Positions 1 through 10,046 of a DNA stretch of 36,456 nucleotides are shown here, piece after piece. Position numbers and translations under genes: made by a program. Under the pieces are notes generated by a model, which was not told where the DNA came from, ran no database searches, and saw only the letters and a list, made by a program, of their open reading frames with translations. Every line of letters begins with the position of its first letter. Positions within the stretch are counted from its first letter, which is position 1. The stretch is from Terana coerulea (taxonomy: Eukaryota > Basidiomycota > Agaricomycetes > Polyporales > Phanerochaetaceae), in assembly GCA_024811115.1 (NCBI GenBank), contig JAKOGH010000882.1, positions 1 through 36,456 on the forward strand, given 5' to 3'.

Positions 1-1430
1 GAATTCGAAGGTATACGTTGCAGGAACAACGGCGGCGCCAGGGCCAGCTCCGGTATACGATGTTGGCGGCGCACTGTTCGGAGGGGGCGTCGGACTGGAC
101 GAACTGGTCGGTGCGGTCCCTGGTCTTCCTGCATTCCTGCCGAATCGCCCGAAGAACGACGACGTCGTGGAAGCCGGTGCACGCGACATGGATGGCGATG
201 ACGCCGAATGTGACAACGGCGAAGGCGCATTCGCGAGTGTCCACGGACGGTGCGGAGGCGGAAGTGACGTCAAGCGAAGTAGGGCCGTGCCAGGCCGCTT
301 GCTGAGCTTTCGCGACAAGAAGTTGGAACTCGTCGGGCTGGGACTCAGGCCAGTCGGTGGGTCTGTCTCCGCACCAGTGAAACTGCTCTTCCCGAGGGCG
401 AGCTCGGCGAAGGACTTAGCCGCTTTCCGGCCTTGGTGTCTACCGGCGAGAGGCTGAAACTGCCTTGCGACGCACTGTGCGCTAACCTGGATGGCGACGG
501 TGGCAAATTTGGGGGTTGAGGCAACGGACCTATTGGTGGCGGACTCGGTGGCGGCAGGTCGTATTTCCCGAGCGCTGTCGGTCGGGTGTTAATATTCAGA
601 GCAGAGGAGACGGTGACCGACGGCCAGGTGATGGCGACCGGCGTCCCGGGATGGTGGACCTAAACAGATAGTCATTTTCATTAGCAGAAAGTAGACACTG
701 AAGCCAAAAATAGCCGTACCTAATGACCCACTCAGCCGGCCAGAACTCGGAGTGGCAGGTGTGACGTCGACCATAACATCCTCATCATCTTCACCTTCCA
801 CGTCTGCCTCGTCGCTATCCGCCCAGCCCGACCATACTCTCTCAACACCTCAACGCTCTGTACATGTCCCTGACTCTGCCGCGGCTTCCCAGCGCGGTAG
901 GTTGAGGGTCTGCTTCTTCGAATAGGTCCTCTTGATCATCGGGCGCGAGCTTGGAGGTCTATCGTCGGGACCTCGGGTGTCTCCAGGTCCTCGTCGTGTA
1001 AGTCGTAATTGTTGTGAACAGGACTGGCGGTATACGCGGTAGCCTGACCTTGCATATAGCCAGCATTGGCTCTTTGATCCTCAGCAGAAGCCCTGAGTGA
1101 CCCGTAGGACATCTCGGACACCAAGGACCTTCCGTCCTCTCCATCAGCATGTAAGGCGTTGCCCTCGAGATAGGCCTTAAGTGACGAAGACTGTATCCCG
1201 GAATTGTTGACCGCCTGCCGTCCAAACGCGCGTAGAACATCAACACTTGGACTCCTAACACTTTCAGCATCTTTAAACGCGGTCGTCAGCCGCGGACTCT
1301 CGAGCGAGTTCATGCTCGTCATGCTCGGCGACGGCGACGGCAACGGGGGCATGAGTCTGTCCAATCTGCTGCCTGCGTCCAAACGGTCGATTGTGGCGGC
1401 GTCGAATTCTGACAGCTCCGAAGCTTTGGT
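1..1430. other. Single-copy left flank of the tandem array
   Basis: This stretch does not recur in units 2 or 3. It holds the C-terminal part of gene A on the minus strand, including the intron at 660-719. It marks the place where the array joins non-duplicated sequence: homology with unit 2 starts at 1431, within the gene A coding region. The window begins with an EcoRI site (GAATTC), to which I attach no meaning. Confidence 0.7.
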
Positions 1431-2779
1431 CATCACCGAGACAGGCGTCGGCGCGCGTGAGGAAGCTGAATAGGTCGAAGCAGGGATGTCCAAGCTGAAG
1501 CTCGAGTTCGGCGTTGCGCTGCCTCCTGGGAGTGGCGTGTTGCTCCGGGAAGCATATCTGTCCGCAATGGGTAGGGAAGCTGCAGAGCTTGGACGGTGGG
1601 TAGAGTCTTTGCGTGCCTCGGCAGGGCAGGAACAGGCGGTATGCTCTCCTTGGACGAGCGTGGAACATCTTCCGAGTCGCCACGTCTTAGGCGGAAGAAC
1701 CTCCGCTTCTTCGCGGCAGAGGAGGACGAGATGTATCCTCCGTCAGAGTCATCGGCACCAGGGGAAAAGGACGTGTCGCCATCTTTGGCTTTCGAAGCCT
1801 TGGTTTTCGCCTTGGTCGCGTTGGACGTCTTTCGTGAGCGGACGAACGCGGCAACGCCACGCGACGAGACGTATCCGCCGTCCGTCTCTTCGCCGTCCTC
1901 GACGTCCGTGCTGGGGTCCGGTCGGCCTTTGCCTTCTTCTTGTCCTTGTTCTTTCGCCGTCGTGAGAGCATGTCGGACAGATAGCCTCCATCGCTGTCCT
2001 CGCCTTTGTCCTTCTTGTCCTTCTTCCCCTTCCCTTGGCCTTCGAAGGGTCCCGCTTTCACTAATATAACCATCTCCTTCAGCGGCATCGCTAGTGTACC
2101 CATCCGAAGGCCTTGATTTCCGCAGCTTCTTGCTCTGCTTCTGCTTGTCATACGGGGAAGGCGAGGAAGCTTGTGATGGGGAAATGTCTAGACTGTCGCC
2201 ACGCTCGTCGTTAGGCGAGGCATGCGCGAACTGTACGGTCCGTTGGGCTATACTGGGCATGGGGCCCGCCGCCAGCGAGGAGGATATCGAAGAATGCATC
2301 CATGATTCATCTGAAGTCGCCGTGGAGGCGTAAGTCAGACTGGGCGAAATGGTCTGCAGCGACGAGGAGTCAGTTGTGCCCTCCCTGGCAGCGGCCCAAA
2401 GAGCCACGAGCAAGCAGACAAGGGGACGTACCTCTTCCAGTTCCTCGTCGACCTCACCAATGGGCCCGAACATCAGTTTGTTCATCGCGCTGCTCGCCCC
2501 GACCCCCAGCTCCAGCGCCGTATCGAGGATGGATGTACGGAGGACACTGTCCCGCTGCTCCATCGGGGGACGTGCATTCAGTCGATCTCGTGGACGTGGT
2601 GACGGAGTAGAGCTGGTCGTAATCCTGATATTGGGCTGGACATGGGGGTATGCGTTTCTGTGAGGGTATCCGTTTGCGTACGAGGTGTCGTCGTTGGTGT
2701 GGATGCTGGACGCTGAGTGACTTCTGGAAGAACCAGCGGCATGTACAGTAGGCCTTGAGCGTGGACTGGACGGATTCAT
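1..2779 (-). CDS. Gene A, unit 1: Ser/Pro-rich D-G-G-Y-repeat protein (3' end runs off the window, frame broken)
   Basis: I recognise no enzymatic domain. The chosen start is the first ATG in the open frame (MNPSSPRSRP). Exon 1 (2432-2779) encodes 116 residues and ends in phase 0. The intron at 2354-2431 (78 nt) starts GTACGT and ends CTGCAG. Downstream, the protein is low-complexity and Ser/Pro/Lys-rich, with D-G-Y or D-G-G-Y-[LVI]-S motifs and a basic KKRRFFRLRR patch that could be a nuclear localisation signal. A second intron is seen at 660-719, with GTACGG, a TGCTAATG branch site and TTTAG. Beyond it the frame reads TRPTALGKYDLPPPSPPP and then more Ser/Pro-rich sequence to base 1. The frame is interrupted near 2055, 2035, 1930, 1573 and 940. 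The first three cancel out, and those and 1573 are 1-2 base length differences from the other units. These may be sequencing errors or real decay. It is divergent from gene B. Function unknown. Confidence 0.6.
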
Positions 2780-3742
2780 CTCGAAAGATTGTGGGTCCAG
2801 CAGGTGTGCGACATAAAGAGTGGTGAAGCGGGTATCCTTGGGAATCCGAAGACTGGCCGGCGATGTTGCAGCCGTCAAAGAAGCAACGCTGTGTCAGCGG
2901 TCAAAACAACCAGCAGTCCAGTGATGGGTCGTTGAAGAAACGAAACAAGGAGTGGGAGTGTAAACAACGAAGTCGGGAGAAGGACTCAGCAACGCATCAA
3001 GGCGGGACTACCATATATGGTGAAAGCGGATTTGCGGGGCGCCCAAAGGAATAGACCGAACGCTTGTCGAATGCTGTTCGCGGTTGCTCCGGACCCACAT
3101 CGGCCCACAACGCAGGTCCCTCAACTACCGCACACGTCTCTCGCGCTGCCCCACCGTTGGCCGCTCGACGGGTGCCATGGACGGCTCCCGTCCGTCGATC
3201 GTCGCACTGGATGCGCGTCACAGCGCACGTCCAGCATCTTGCCGGGAGCAGCGCGTCGACGCGATCCATGCCAGGACGTCCACATCGCAGCTTCGGCGGG
3301 GACGCGCGCCGAGTTTGACCAAAGCCAGGATGAGCTTCATGCGCGCATTCCGTCGCAAGCGCCCTCGCCTCTCTTCCGCCGACGACCACCTCCTCCCCGA
3401 CGTCGCACCCACCGCGCCCCGCCCCGTCCGCTTCGACACCTCACGTCGCTCTGAACGACAAAGTGCGCCACGAATCTCGAGTTTGCCGTGCGCACGTCGT
3501 GCGCCGCGCTCGCGGTGCCGACCCCAAGTACGCTGGGGTGCGCAGAGCCTTTCAACGTCCTCCGTGCCCAGCACACCGCCAAATGCCACGAAACGACGCA
3601 CAGACACCGCCAACAAGGCTTTCATGCCGCTCGTCGCGTCGGCAAGCCGTACGCGCCCTCGGCGCCGCCTGACAGCCTCGCTGCGCTCGGCGACGTCCTC
3701 CGCCTTTCTGCGCGACGAACGCGGTCGGGCCGGATAAATAGT
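2780..3742. other. Divergent spacer and possible 5' part of gene B
   Basis: This lies between gene A (leftward) and gene B (rightward). The stretch 3084-3737 is open in one frame, with SFMRAFRRKRPRLSSADDH followed by TAPRPVRFDTSRRSERQ. Another frame is open from 3455 into gene B (TSCAALAVPTPSTLGCAEPF). All three units share the TGA at 3452-3454 that separates the second frame from its upstream part. If gene B has an upstream exon, it is probably here, but I could not fix a convincing splice pair. The M in the first frame (3331) is ACG in units 2 and 3, so it is not the start. Confidence 0.35.
3011..3020. promoter_or_regulatory. CArG-like / TATA-like palindrome upstream of gene A
   Basis: CCATATATGG is a perfect match to the CC(A/T)6GG box bound by SRF-type MADS factors, and it contains a TATA-like core. 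It lies 232 bases upstream of the gene A ATG, in the spacer shared with gene B. In unit 3 the same box is intact at 30700-30709. In unit 2 it is shortened to CCATATGG (17112-17119). The role is inferred only. Confidence 0.35.
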
Positions 3743-4346
3743 ATGGGAACAGGTAGCCAGAGGTGAGTGCAACGCTTGGTGAAGATCTGGACCGGGTAGC
3801 TGATGTGCCTGCAGAGTTACGCTCTCTGCGCCTCCCGCGCACGAATACCTCGAAATCACCGTGCCTCGCACGCGCGCAGCGCACACAGCCACCACTGCTC
3901 TCCATAAATCGACACGGCACAAGGCGTTCTACACGCACGCAATGTTTCACGCCGATCGGGCGCGTCTCCGCCGAGCACCGCCGATGTTTGGTTCTACCCG
4001 ACCGCCGGGACCGATGGCGCCGTCTCGTGAACGCTGCCTAGGGTCCGCAGACGACAAGGTACGCTGCCTACTGGGTATCTGGCATCATTCTGGACCGAAC
4101 TCACGGCGACTTCAGCGCTTGCCGGCCTCGCACAGAGCCATTCACTCGGGCCTTCCCCACATCTCATTGCGCCGAGCCCGCGTTTACGATACACTCAAGA
4201 CCAGCCTCGCCGTCGTCGCCGTTCCGTTGCTCTATACGGCCGTCTCCCGCCCGTCGGGCACCCGCGCGGCGCGGATTTCACCGGCAAGCACCGTCCCTAC
4301 ATCTCTCGCACCGCCTCTGTCTAATTTATTCCGCACAGTGATCTAA
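3743..4346 (+). CDS. Gene B, unit 1: small spliced gene, unknown product
   Basis: Exons are 3743-3762, 3815-4058 and 4116-4346. Splicing gives 164 residues starting MGTGSQRVTL and ending NLFRTVI. Intron 1 (3763-3814, 52 nt) has GTGAGT, an AGCTGATG branch site and CTGCAG. Intron 2 (4059-4115, 57 nt) starts GTACGC and ends TTCAG. Between units, intron 2 differs by one base. The main exonic length difference is a 9-base in-frame loss, which supports real coding and splicing. The product is Arg/Pro-rich and basic, with no domain, signal peptide or clear membrane segment that I recognise. The ATG at 3743 is the first in frame since the TGA at 3452. An unseen upstream exon is possible. A TATA-like ATAAATA sits too close to this ATG to serve it. 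Confidence 0.5.
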
Positions 4347-5590
4347 ATACTCGTGAACCTGGGGCACGTGGACGAGACAGACCGGGCTCGGCGGCGGCGA
4401 CGCGACGTCTCGCGGCCGCCGCTCCGTCTGTTCGGGCTCGGCGCACGCCCTCTGTGGAAAATTGGCGGGTGCGCACTGTGCGGCAGGGCGCACCGGCGTG
4501 GTGCAGGGGGCTCGCCGCGTGGCCGGAGACCTCGTCGCTGGCAGACGGCTAGAACGTGCAAGCGCGACCCACAAGGCGCACGGTCGGACGCGCGCATGCC
4601 GCAGAGCCGTCGCTGGCGTTATCCGGCTGTCGCCACGGGACGGCTACCGTGTACGCGAACGCGGAGAGCAGGGCGCGCCGGGCGGGGCGCAGGCCGAGAG
4701 CCCCATGCAAGGGCCGCCGACGCGTAGCGTGTGCGCACACAGAGAGCCCGGATTAATCGACGCTTGGCGTGCGCGAAGACGCGACGGCGCCGCAACGACC
4801 GCGACGCTGCGTGTGCGCGCGCGACGAACACGACGAGCGGCGCAACAGCGCGCCGCCCACACAGAGTGCGCGCCGCTGGGCGATCAATGCCCTGTGTGCG
4901 CGCACACCAAAAAGGGAAAAGAGGCGTGCCGCGGCGGCACGCACAGAGAGCTTAGGACAGAGCGACCGACGCGCTGTGCCCGACAAGACATCACGGCGGC
5001 ACGCCGACCGCGACGCGGACGACACACAAGACGAGCGACGACCGGTGCAACAGAGCGCCGCTCGTGCAGAGTGCCTGCCGCAGGGCGGCCGATCCTCTGC
5101 GTGCGCGAGGATCAATCGCGTCTGCAGGGACAGACGCGGCAGAGGCGATTTACCCGCCCTCGCCGCAACGGGAGCGCACGACGGGCGCGTCGGGCGAACG
5201 CAGACAGGGCGGGGCGTTCCCGACAGTCTCGACGACCGCGCGGAGACAACGCGGCACACGGGAGCCCACACAGAGAGCGGCGGCGGCGTGCTGGCTGTCA
5301 GCGATGTGCAGCCCGGGCTGGGCTGGCCGTCCAGAGTACCAGCCGCGTGCTGCATGCATGAGCAAGGGCGGCGGCAGGCACCCACGGACACAAAGGCACG
5401 AGGGCGGCGGCGGCGGCGGCGCACCGGCCGTCTCTGCTGCGCCGCACAGATCGTGTGCCCAAAAACACCCCAGCCGCTCACTTGACGACGACCGCAGAAG
5501 AACCAAAGAGAGGAAAACAGAGACGACGCACCTTGGCCACTCGCGCCATACCGTACAGACGGTGTACAAGAGATCAGACGCGCCCTAGAT
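4347..5590. repeat. GC-rich degenerate repeat block, unit 1
   Basis: The block is very CG-rich, with alternating purine-pyrimidine tracts such as GTGTGCGCGC. Loosely repeated phrases include CACACAGAGAG or CACAGAGAG (near 4737, 4940, 5268), ACGAGCGGCGCAACAG near 4832 and its relative near 5031, and GATTAATCG or GATCAATCG near 4752 and 5109. This implies a degenerate period of roughly 200 bases. Long ORFs exist in several frames on both strands only because stop codons are rare here. They are broken by indels in unit 1, and none has a recognisable domain. I therefore call no gene. Confidence 0.5.
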
Positions 5591-6249
5591 GAGCGGAGGG
5601 CATTGTTAGAAAAGCCCCCAACTGTGAGCCGAAGCCATGACGCACCGGATGCACGCATGCAAAGCTACGGGACGAACGACGCCGACGACGGCATGCGCAC
5701 AGCGGAGCATGCGCGATGGTGTCCTCGTCGCACTTGCCGGCGCGAGCCGCGCAGCGCAAGACGGACGACACCATCCGCCGATGCCACAGAAGCCGCCACA
5801 CCCTACGTGAGCGGCGGACGGCGTGAGCGAAGGCGCCGAACGTCGAGCAAGGAACATCACGCACCTAACGCAGTCACGCACGGCTCCGTCGCGGACGACA
5901 TGCGCCGTGCGTCCCGGCTTTGCAGCCTCGCCGAGGACAAGAACGGACCGACAGAGGAGTGCGCCAGGCGACGCCTGCACGCTACTTGCGACCGCGAGCC
6001 GCGAAGGCCAAGACGGACGGTGACCCTCCCGCAGACGGCCAGCCTCAAGCACCGCAGGCGCGTCGTTGGCGCGTGGTCGACACCGAAGGAGTAGGGTCGA
6101 GGTAGCAATGCTACATCGGTGTGGTTGTAACACCTCGATAGCACATGTATATCAGCGCATTGAATAGTAATGAACAGATTTTGACTCACTAATGAATGTG
6201 CACTTGAACACAGCCCGAGACGGAACGCGTATACTTTAAGATTGACTGT
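5591..6249. other. Stretch without a supported gene, unit 1
   Basis: Only short overlapping ORFs on both strands are present, and I recognise none. It may contain the 3' end of the minus-strand spliced transcript, since further weak splice-like sites occur at 6130-6240. The equivalents are 19676-20322 and 33272-33929. Confidence 0.3.
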
Positions 6250-6699
6250 CTGAACATTAGGATCAGTATCGTTGCATTGATAGAATAGAAAGGATTGAGT
6301 GACTCACAGTGTACATGAGATGTAACCTATCGCGGCTCAAGCGTGTCGTGGACAGACGACTCGTCCCGTCGTTTGAATCACGCTGTATAATGTCCTCGTT
6401 CATCAGCCTCTCGACGCCCATCGAAATACTATTAGTCCTTAACCAGGGTACCATGCCCTGTTTATCGTAGCAGTTCGTAGCGGCGGACGTGTGGCGCAAT
6501 GCATCACAAACTTGGTACATTATTAACCGTACGTTAATACACGTTAACGAGAGAGGGCAATGGCGTTCCCGCATGCTCCTCGACTCCGTCACGACGTTGG
6601 CTGGAGGCCTGGGTAAGTGAGGTTAAGGTTAGCATAAATCGCACACATGCAAGGGTACACACGTACGTGCATTGATGACTGCCTATACGGAATGCGATT

Positions 6700-7320
6700 A
6701 CTGGCAGCGTGAGGCTATTACGACAGCGTGAGCCTGGGTGCGGGATCGAGGCATGAGACAAACGCAGACATACCGTACGTGAACGAGACGGCGCGCCGCG
6801 CCTCGCCGGCTGCCGTCGACGGCGCCGCAACCTGCGAGGATTAATCGCGGACGAGTAAGGTTGCTGAGGCTATCACGACGGCGTGAGCCTGGGTGCGGGA
6901 TCAAGGCATGAGACGAACGCGGACATACCGTACGTGAACGAGACGGCGCGCCGCGCCGCGCCTCGCCGGCTGCCGGAGACGGCGCCGCGGCCTGCGAGGA
7001 TTAATCGCGGACGAGTAAGGGTGTTGATGCTATTACAACGGCGTGAGCTTGAGTGCATTATCGAGACACGCGACAAACGTGGGCATACCGTATATGAACA
7101 AGACGTCGCGCCGCATCTCGGCTGCCGTCGCCGCCTGCGAGGATTAATCGCGGACGAGTGAGGTTGCTGGGGCTATTATGATGACTTGAGCCTATGCATT
7201 ATCAAGGCACAAGACGAACGCGGACATACTGTATATGAAGAAGACGGCGCACTGCGCCTCGGCCGCCGTCAACGCTGCCGCGGCCTGCGAGGATTAATCG
7301 CGGACGAATAAGGTTGCTGC
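6700..7320. repeat. Four tandem subrepeats of about 140-165 bp, unit 1
   Basis: The phrase GAGGATTAATCGCGGACGA recurs four times (near 6836, 6997, 7138, 7289). Each unit also has a CATACCGTACGTGAAC-like segment and a CG-rich core. On the minus strand each carries GTATGYC and CCTCGCAG, the ends expected of an intron of about 95-105 nt. Exons between them would be about 46-63 nt and CG-rich. Equivalents are 20775-21380 and 34380-35000. They sit inside the larger minus-strand array. Confidence 0.7.
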
Positions 7321-7383
7321 CGCGTCGACGCGCATGGCTCGGGACGTTGAGCATAATGCCGATGCGGCCGACTTTATCGGTGT

Positions 7384-9660
7384 CTATCACATCACAAGCA
7401 TTAGTGCTGTATGTAAAGTAGATTAGGAACGGGTAGCGTACCTTACTATTTCCGTCGTGTTACGTCCGCCGATGCGTTGGTCTCTGCGGCTTCCGAAAGG
7501 TCATAGAGGCCTACAGAGATTGATTAACCTCATTACGCCGGCACATGCGACATTACTTACTTCATTCATAGTCCCGTTGCACTCGGATGTCTGCTAGATT
7601 GATGAGTCATTAGTACTTCAATCATTCGCGAATCGAGCACGGCACCGAGAACGTACCGTTACATCAAGGTTCATTCCGCCGCACGCGACGAGTGAGTGGG
7701 AGGTGGGGTGCATACCGCGTAAGAGCGGCACGACTACGGTCGACGAACTGCACGACCGGCGCGCCGTGACTCCCGCGTCGAGGCTCGCATTCAAATCTGT
7801 AAGTTCGTAGCATCAGCGTTCGTAGCGGATTAATACAAGACACCACTGACCTTCAAGATTACAATATTTTAGCGTGCCCGCCCGCTGAAGTGAAACCATT
7901 CTATTAGCCCGACTAAGCTAGGTAATAATAGTCTACAGACGTACCGTTGAGTTACAGTTCAACGCCGTGCCGCGCGACTAGCGAGTGGGAAATGGCGTGC
8001 ATAGCATGCGAGGGCGGTATGGCGGTGATATAGGCCTAATAGGGCACAGCGCACGACCCCCGGAGCCGAGCCTTGACCCTCGAGCTCGACGAGATGTCGT
8101 TCACCTGCGTTATCAGTATTAGCATTAGTAGTGAATGAATACAAACATTACTGACCTGGATCATAAGTCGGTGGTATTCCGAGTCGGGTATTGCTGTGGC
8201 GAAGGTTGTCATTAGTCCATTAATAGAATAGGTACGAGGTCATGGACGTACCGTTGAATCAGAACCTAATGATCCCGTGCACGACGAGCGAGTGGGAAAT
8301 GGCGTGCGAGCCGCACATTCGCCTTACGGTGGCGGTGCGGACGCTTCGCGTTGTCGTGCACGAGCACGGCACTGAGCGACGAGCATTGGCCCTCACGCTG
8401 GGCGGGAGTTTGTTCACCTGCTATTACAATGGTAAGCACTCGTGGCAAGTGGATACGAGGGATTACTGACCCGCATCGCGCGTTCGTAGTATGATGGCCC
8501 CGCTGAAGTTGAACGGTCTCATTAGTTCGACTAGCACGCTTACTAGCAGCCTAATCACGTACCAATTAATATAATTTGACGTCGCGCCGTGCGACGAGCG
8601 AATGCGAAACGACATGCGTAGCATGCGAGGGCCGCACGGCGCCGACACGAATACGACGACCGCCGTGAAGGGCTTTGAAGTCGAGTCTTCACCCTCGATT
8701 TCGGCGAGGCCTATGGGTCGTTCACCTGCGTTCGTTAGCGTCGGTAGCAAGTGGATACGAGCGCTGCTTACTGACCTGGACTGTGATTTCATATATCATC
8801 AAATCGCCCTGTATTAAAGTCTTCACGCTGTCATTACTAGTAGTTCATTAGTAACATACTTGCTAGTAGGTTGATGACGACATACCGGCGACCGCTGAAC
8901 CAGAACCCGATGCCGCCGCAAATAACCAGTGAGTGGGAAATGGCGCGCATAGCTTGCGGCGGCGGTACGGCAAAGATGTCGAGACGGCGAAGCCGGCGGC
9001 CATGTCTCTGGCGTCGAGAGGTCGTCCTTGACCCCGACCTATGATCATGGTATCAGCATTAGTAGTAGATTGATATGGGACGTTACGAACCTCAGTGTGC
9101 TCTTATCTCGTCGTAATATAGCTCCCGCTGATGCAGTAGCACATCGTTAGTCGAATTGATACCGTTACTGGTAGGCTAGATACATACCGTTATGTAGGCG
9201 TTTCACGCCGCCGTTAGGACGAGCGAGTGAGAAATGGCGTGCATAGGCATGCCGGAGAGATTTGACGACAGCGCCGTCTTCGCGCCGTCGTCAAATCTCC
9301 CGCCCGATATGACGTCGGCCTGGGCGACTCTCTATCGATGCGTGTAAGTAGTGAATCCGCAATAGGAGCCGACGGACGCACCTGTGCATGTAGCAAATGC
9401 CCCGATTTGCAGGGCCGTATCGCGGCGTCGCCGTGGTTCCGGTCGCGGCGGTGACGCGCGCTCTCAGTCGACCAGTCGAAAGTTATAGACGACGGTGATT
9501 TGGATTTGGCGACGGCGATGTGAGCGGCCGGGCGCCAGCTTGCGAAAGCGATGGCCATCTAATTAATCAATTAGGTTGTAACAGTAATGAGCGAATGTTA
9601 AAACAAGTATGGCAGACTTACCAACGAGACTTGTACTATCCTCTCGCAGGCTTCTATCGC
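7384..9660 (-). repeat. Seven tandem modules of about 300 bp (exon-intron-microexon-intron), unit 1
   Basis: Long exons begin (minus strand) at 9331, 9038, 8725, 8417, 8104, 7796 and 7510, spacings of 286-313 bases. Most share the core GCCATTTCCCACTCGCTCG or close variants near their 3' end, and a 5' start GTGAAC after the GCAG acceptor. The short exons between them are 37, 33, 32, 38, 34 and 30 bases. Long exons vary in length and are not in a common phase. Confidence 0.75.
9257..9299. other. Perfect 13-bp inverted repeat inside a long exon
   Basis: GAGATTTGACGAC (9257-9269) and its exact complement (9287-9299) flank a 17-base GC-rich loop. The same structure is conserved at 23293-23335 in unit 2. 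It lies within the exon predicted at 9188-9331, so the spliced RNA would carry a strong hairpin. The inner bases are also partly complementary (AGCGCC with GGCGC-type), which would extend the fold. Confidence 0.7.
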
Positions 9661-9936
9661 GTTCGGATGACCAGGTAAGCAGCATTAATAAACAGCTAAA
9701 GCAAACGCGTACTGTTTAAATGTGAGGCGTGCAAGGAGCACTCATCATCCTGCTATAAGCTGGAATAAGCCGGGTAAGTAACAACTCAAACAGCATGAGC
9801 TGGCGAGAAACTCACAGACACTCGGACGGGAACGCAATGAGCGACGCGTTTCCGACGGCAGAGGGACGGCGAGTGCAAGCGCAGCACGTCTGCAGTGCCG
9901 GTCGACAGTGCTCGATGTGCCCAATGCCGAAGAGCA

Positions 9937-10008
9937 GGGGGAGAGAGCGGAGAGAGGAGAGAGGAGGAGGAGAGAGGAGGAGAGAGGAGGAGAGAGGAAG
10001 AGAGGAAG
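9937..10008. repeat. Polypurine/polypyrimidine microsatellite, unit 1
   Basis: Plus strand is nearly pure A/G with an AGAGAGGAGG-type period; the minus strand is CT-rich. It is located between the TATA box and the first intron of the minus-strand unit, so it probably forms part of the core promoter or leader. Such tracts can form H-DNA. Confidence 0.8.
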
Positions 10009-10046
10009 CTCGAGAGCTGAGGATTTGAGCCCTGTCATCCTCGCTC

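Larger units (their letters stand above)
6250..10020 (-). other. Intron-dense minus-strand transcription unit built of repeated exon modules, unit 1
   Basis: Reading leftward from the TATA box, the following intervals have fungal intron signals: 9760-9815, 9654-9712, 9559-9621, 9332-9381, 9128-9187, 9039-9090, 8809-8885, 8726-8775, 8503-8562, 8418-8470, 8194-8251, 8105-8155, 7885-7944, 7797-7850, 7591-7656, 7511-7560, 7384-7441, 6609-6666, 6458-6532 and 6250-6307. They alternate between about 60 nt (GTACGT start, ACTAATGA-type branch) and about 50 nt (GTCAGTAA start, GCTAAC-type branch, GCAG end). They separate long exons (69-177 nt) from short ones (30-38 nt). Some exons stay open: 9382-9558 starts with ATG and is 59 codons, and 6308-6457 is exactly 50 codons. 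Others contain stops in all frames. It is either a decayed repetitive protein gene or a spliced noncoding RNA. I cannot decide from sequence. Confidence 0.6.

Noticed and set aside
1..6. EcoRI site at the first base as a cloning junction
   Set aside because: A six-base match at a contig end can be chance. No vector sequence is visible.
3218..3922. Minus-strand ORF of 234 codons opposite gene B, kept in all units
   Set aside because: It crosses gene B intron 1, and plus-strand splice signals explain the indel pattern better. It has no recognisable domain.
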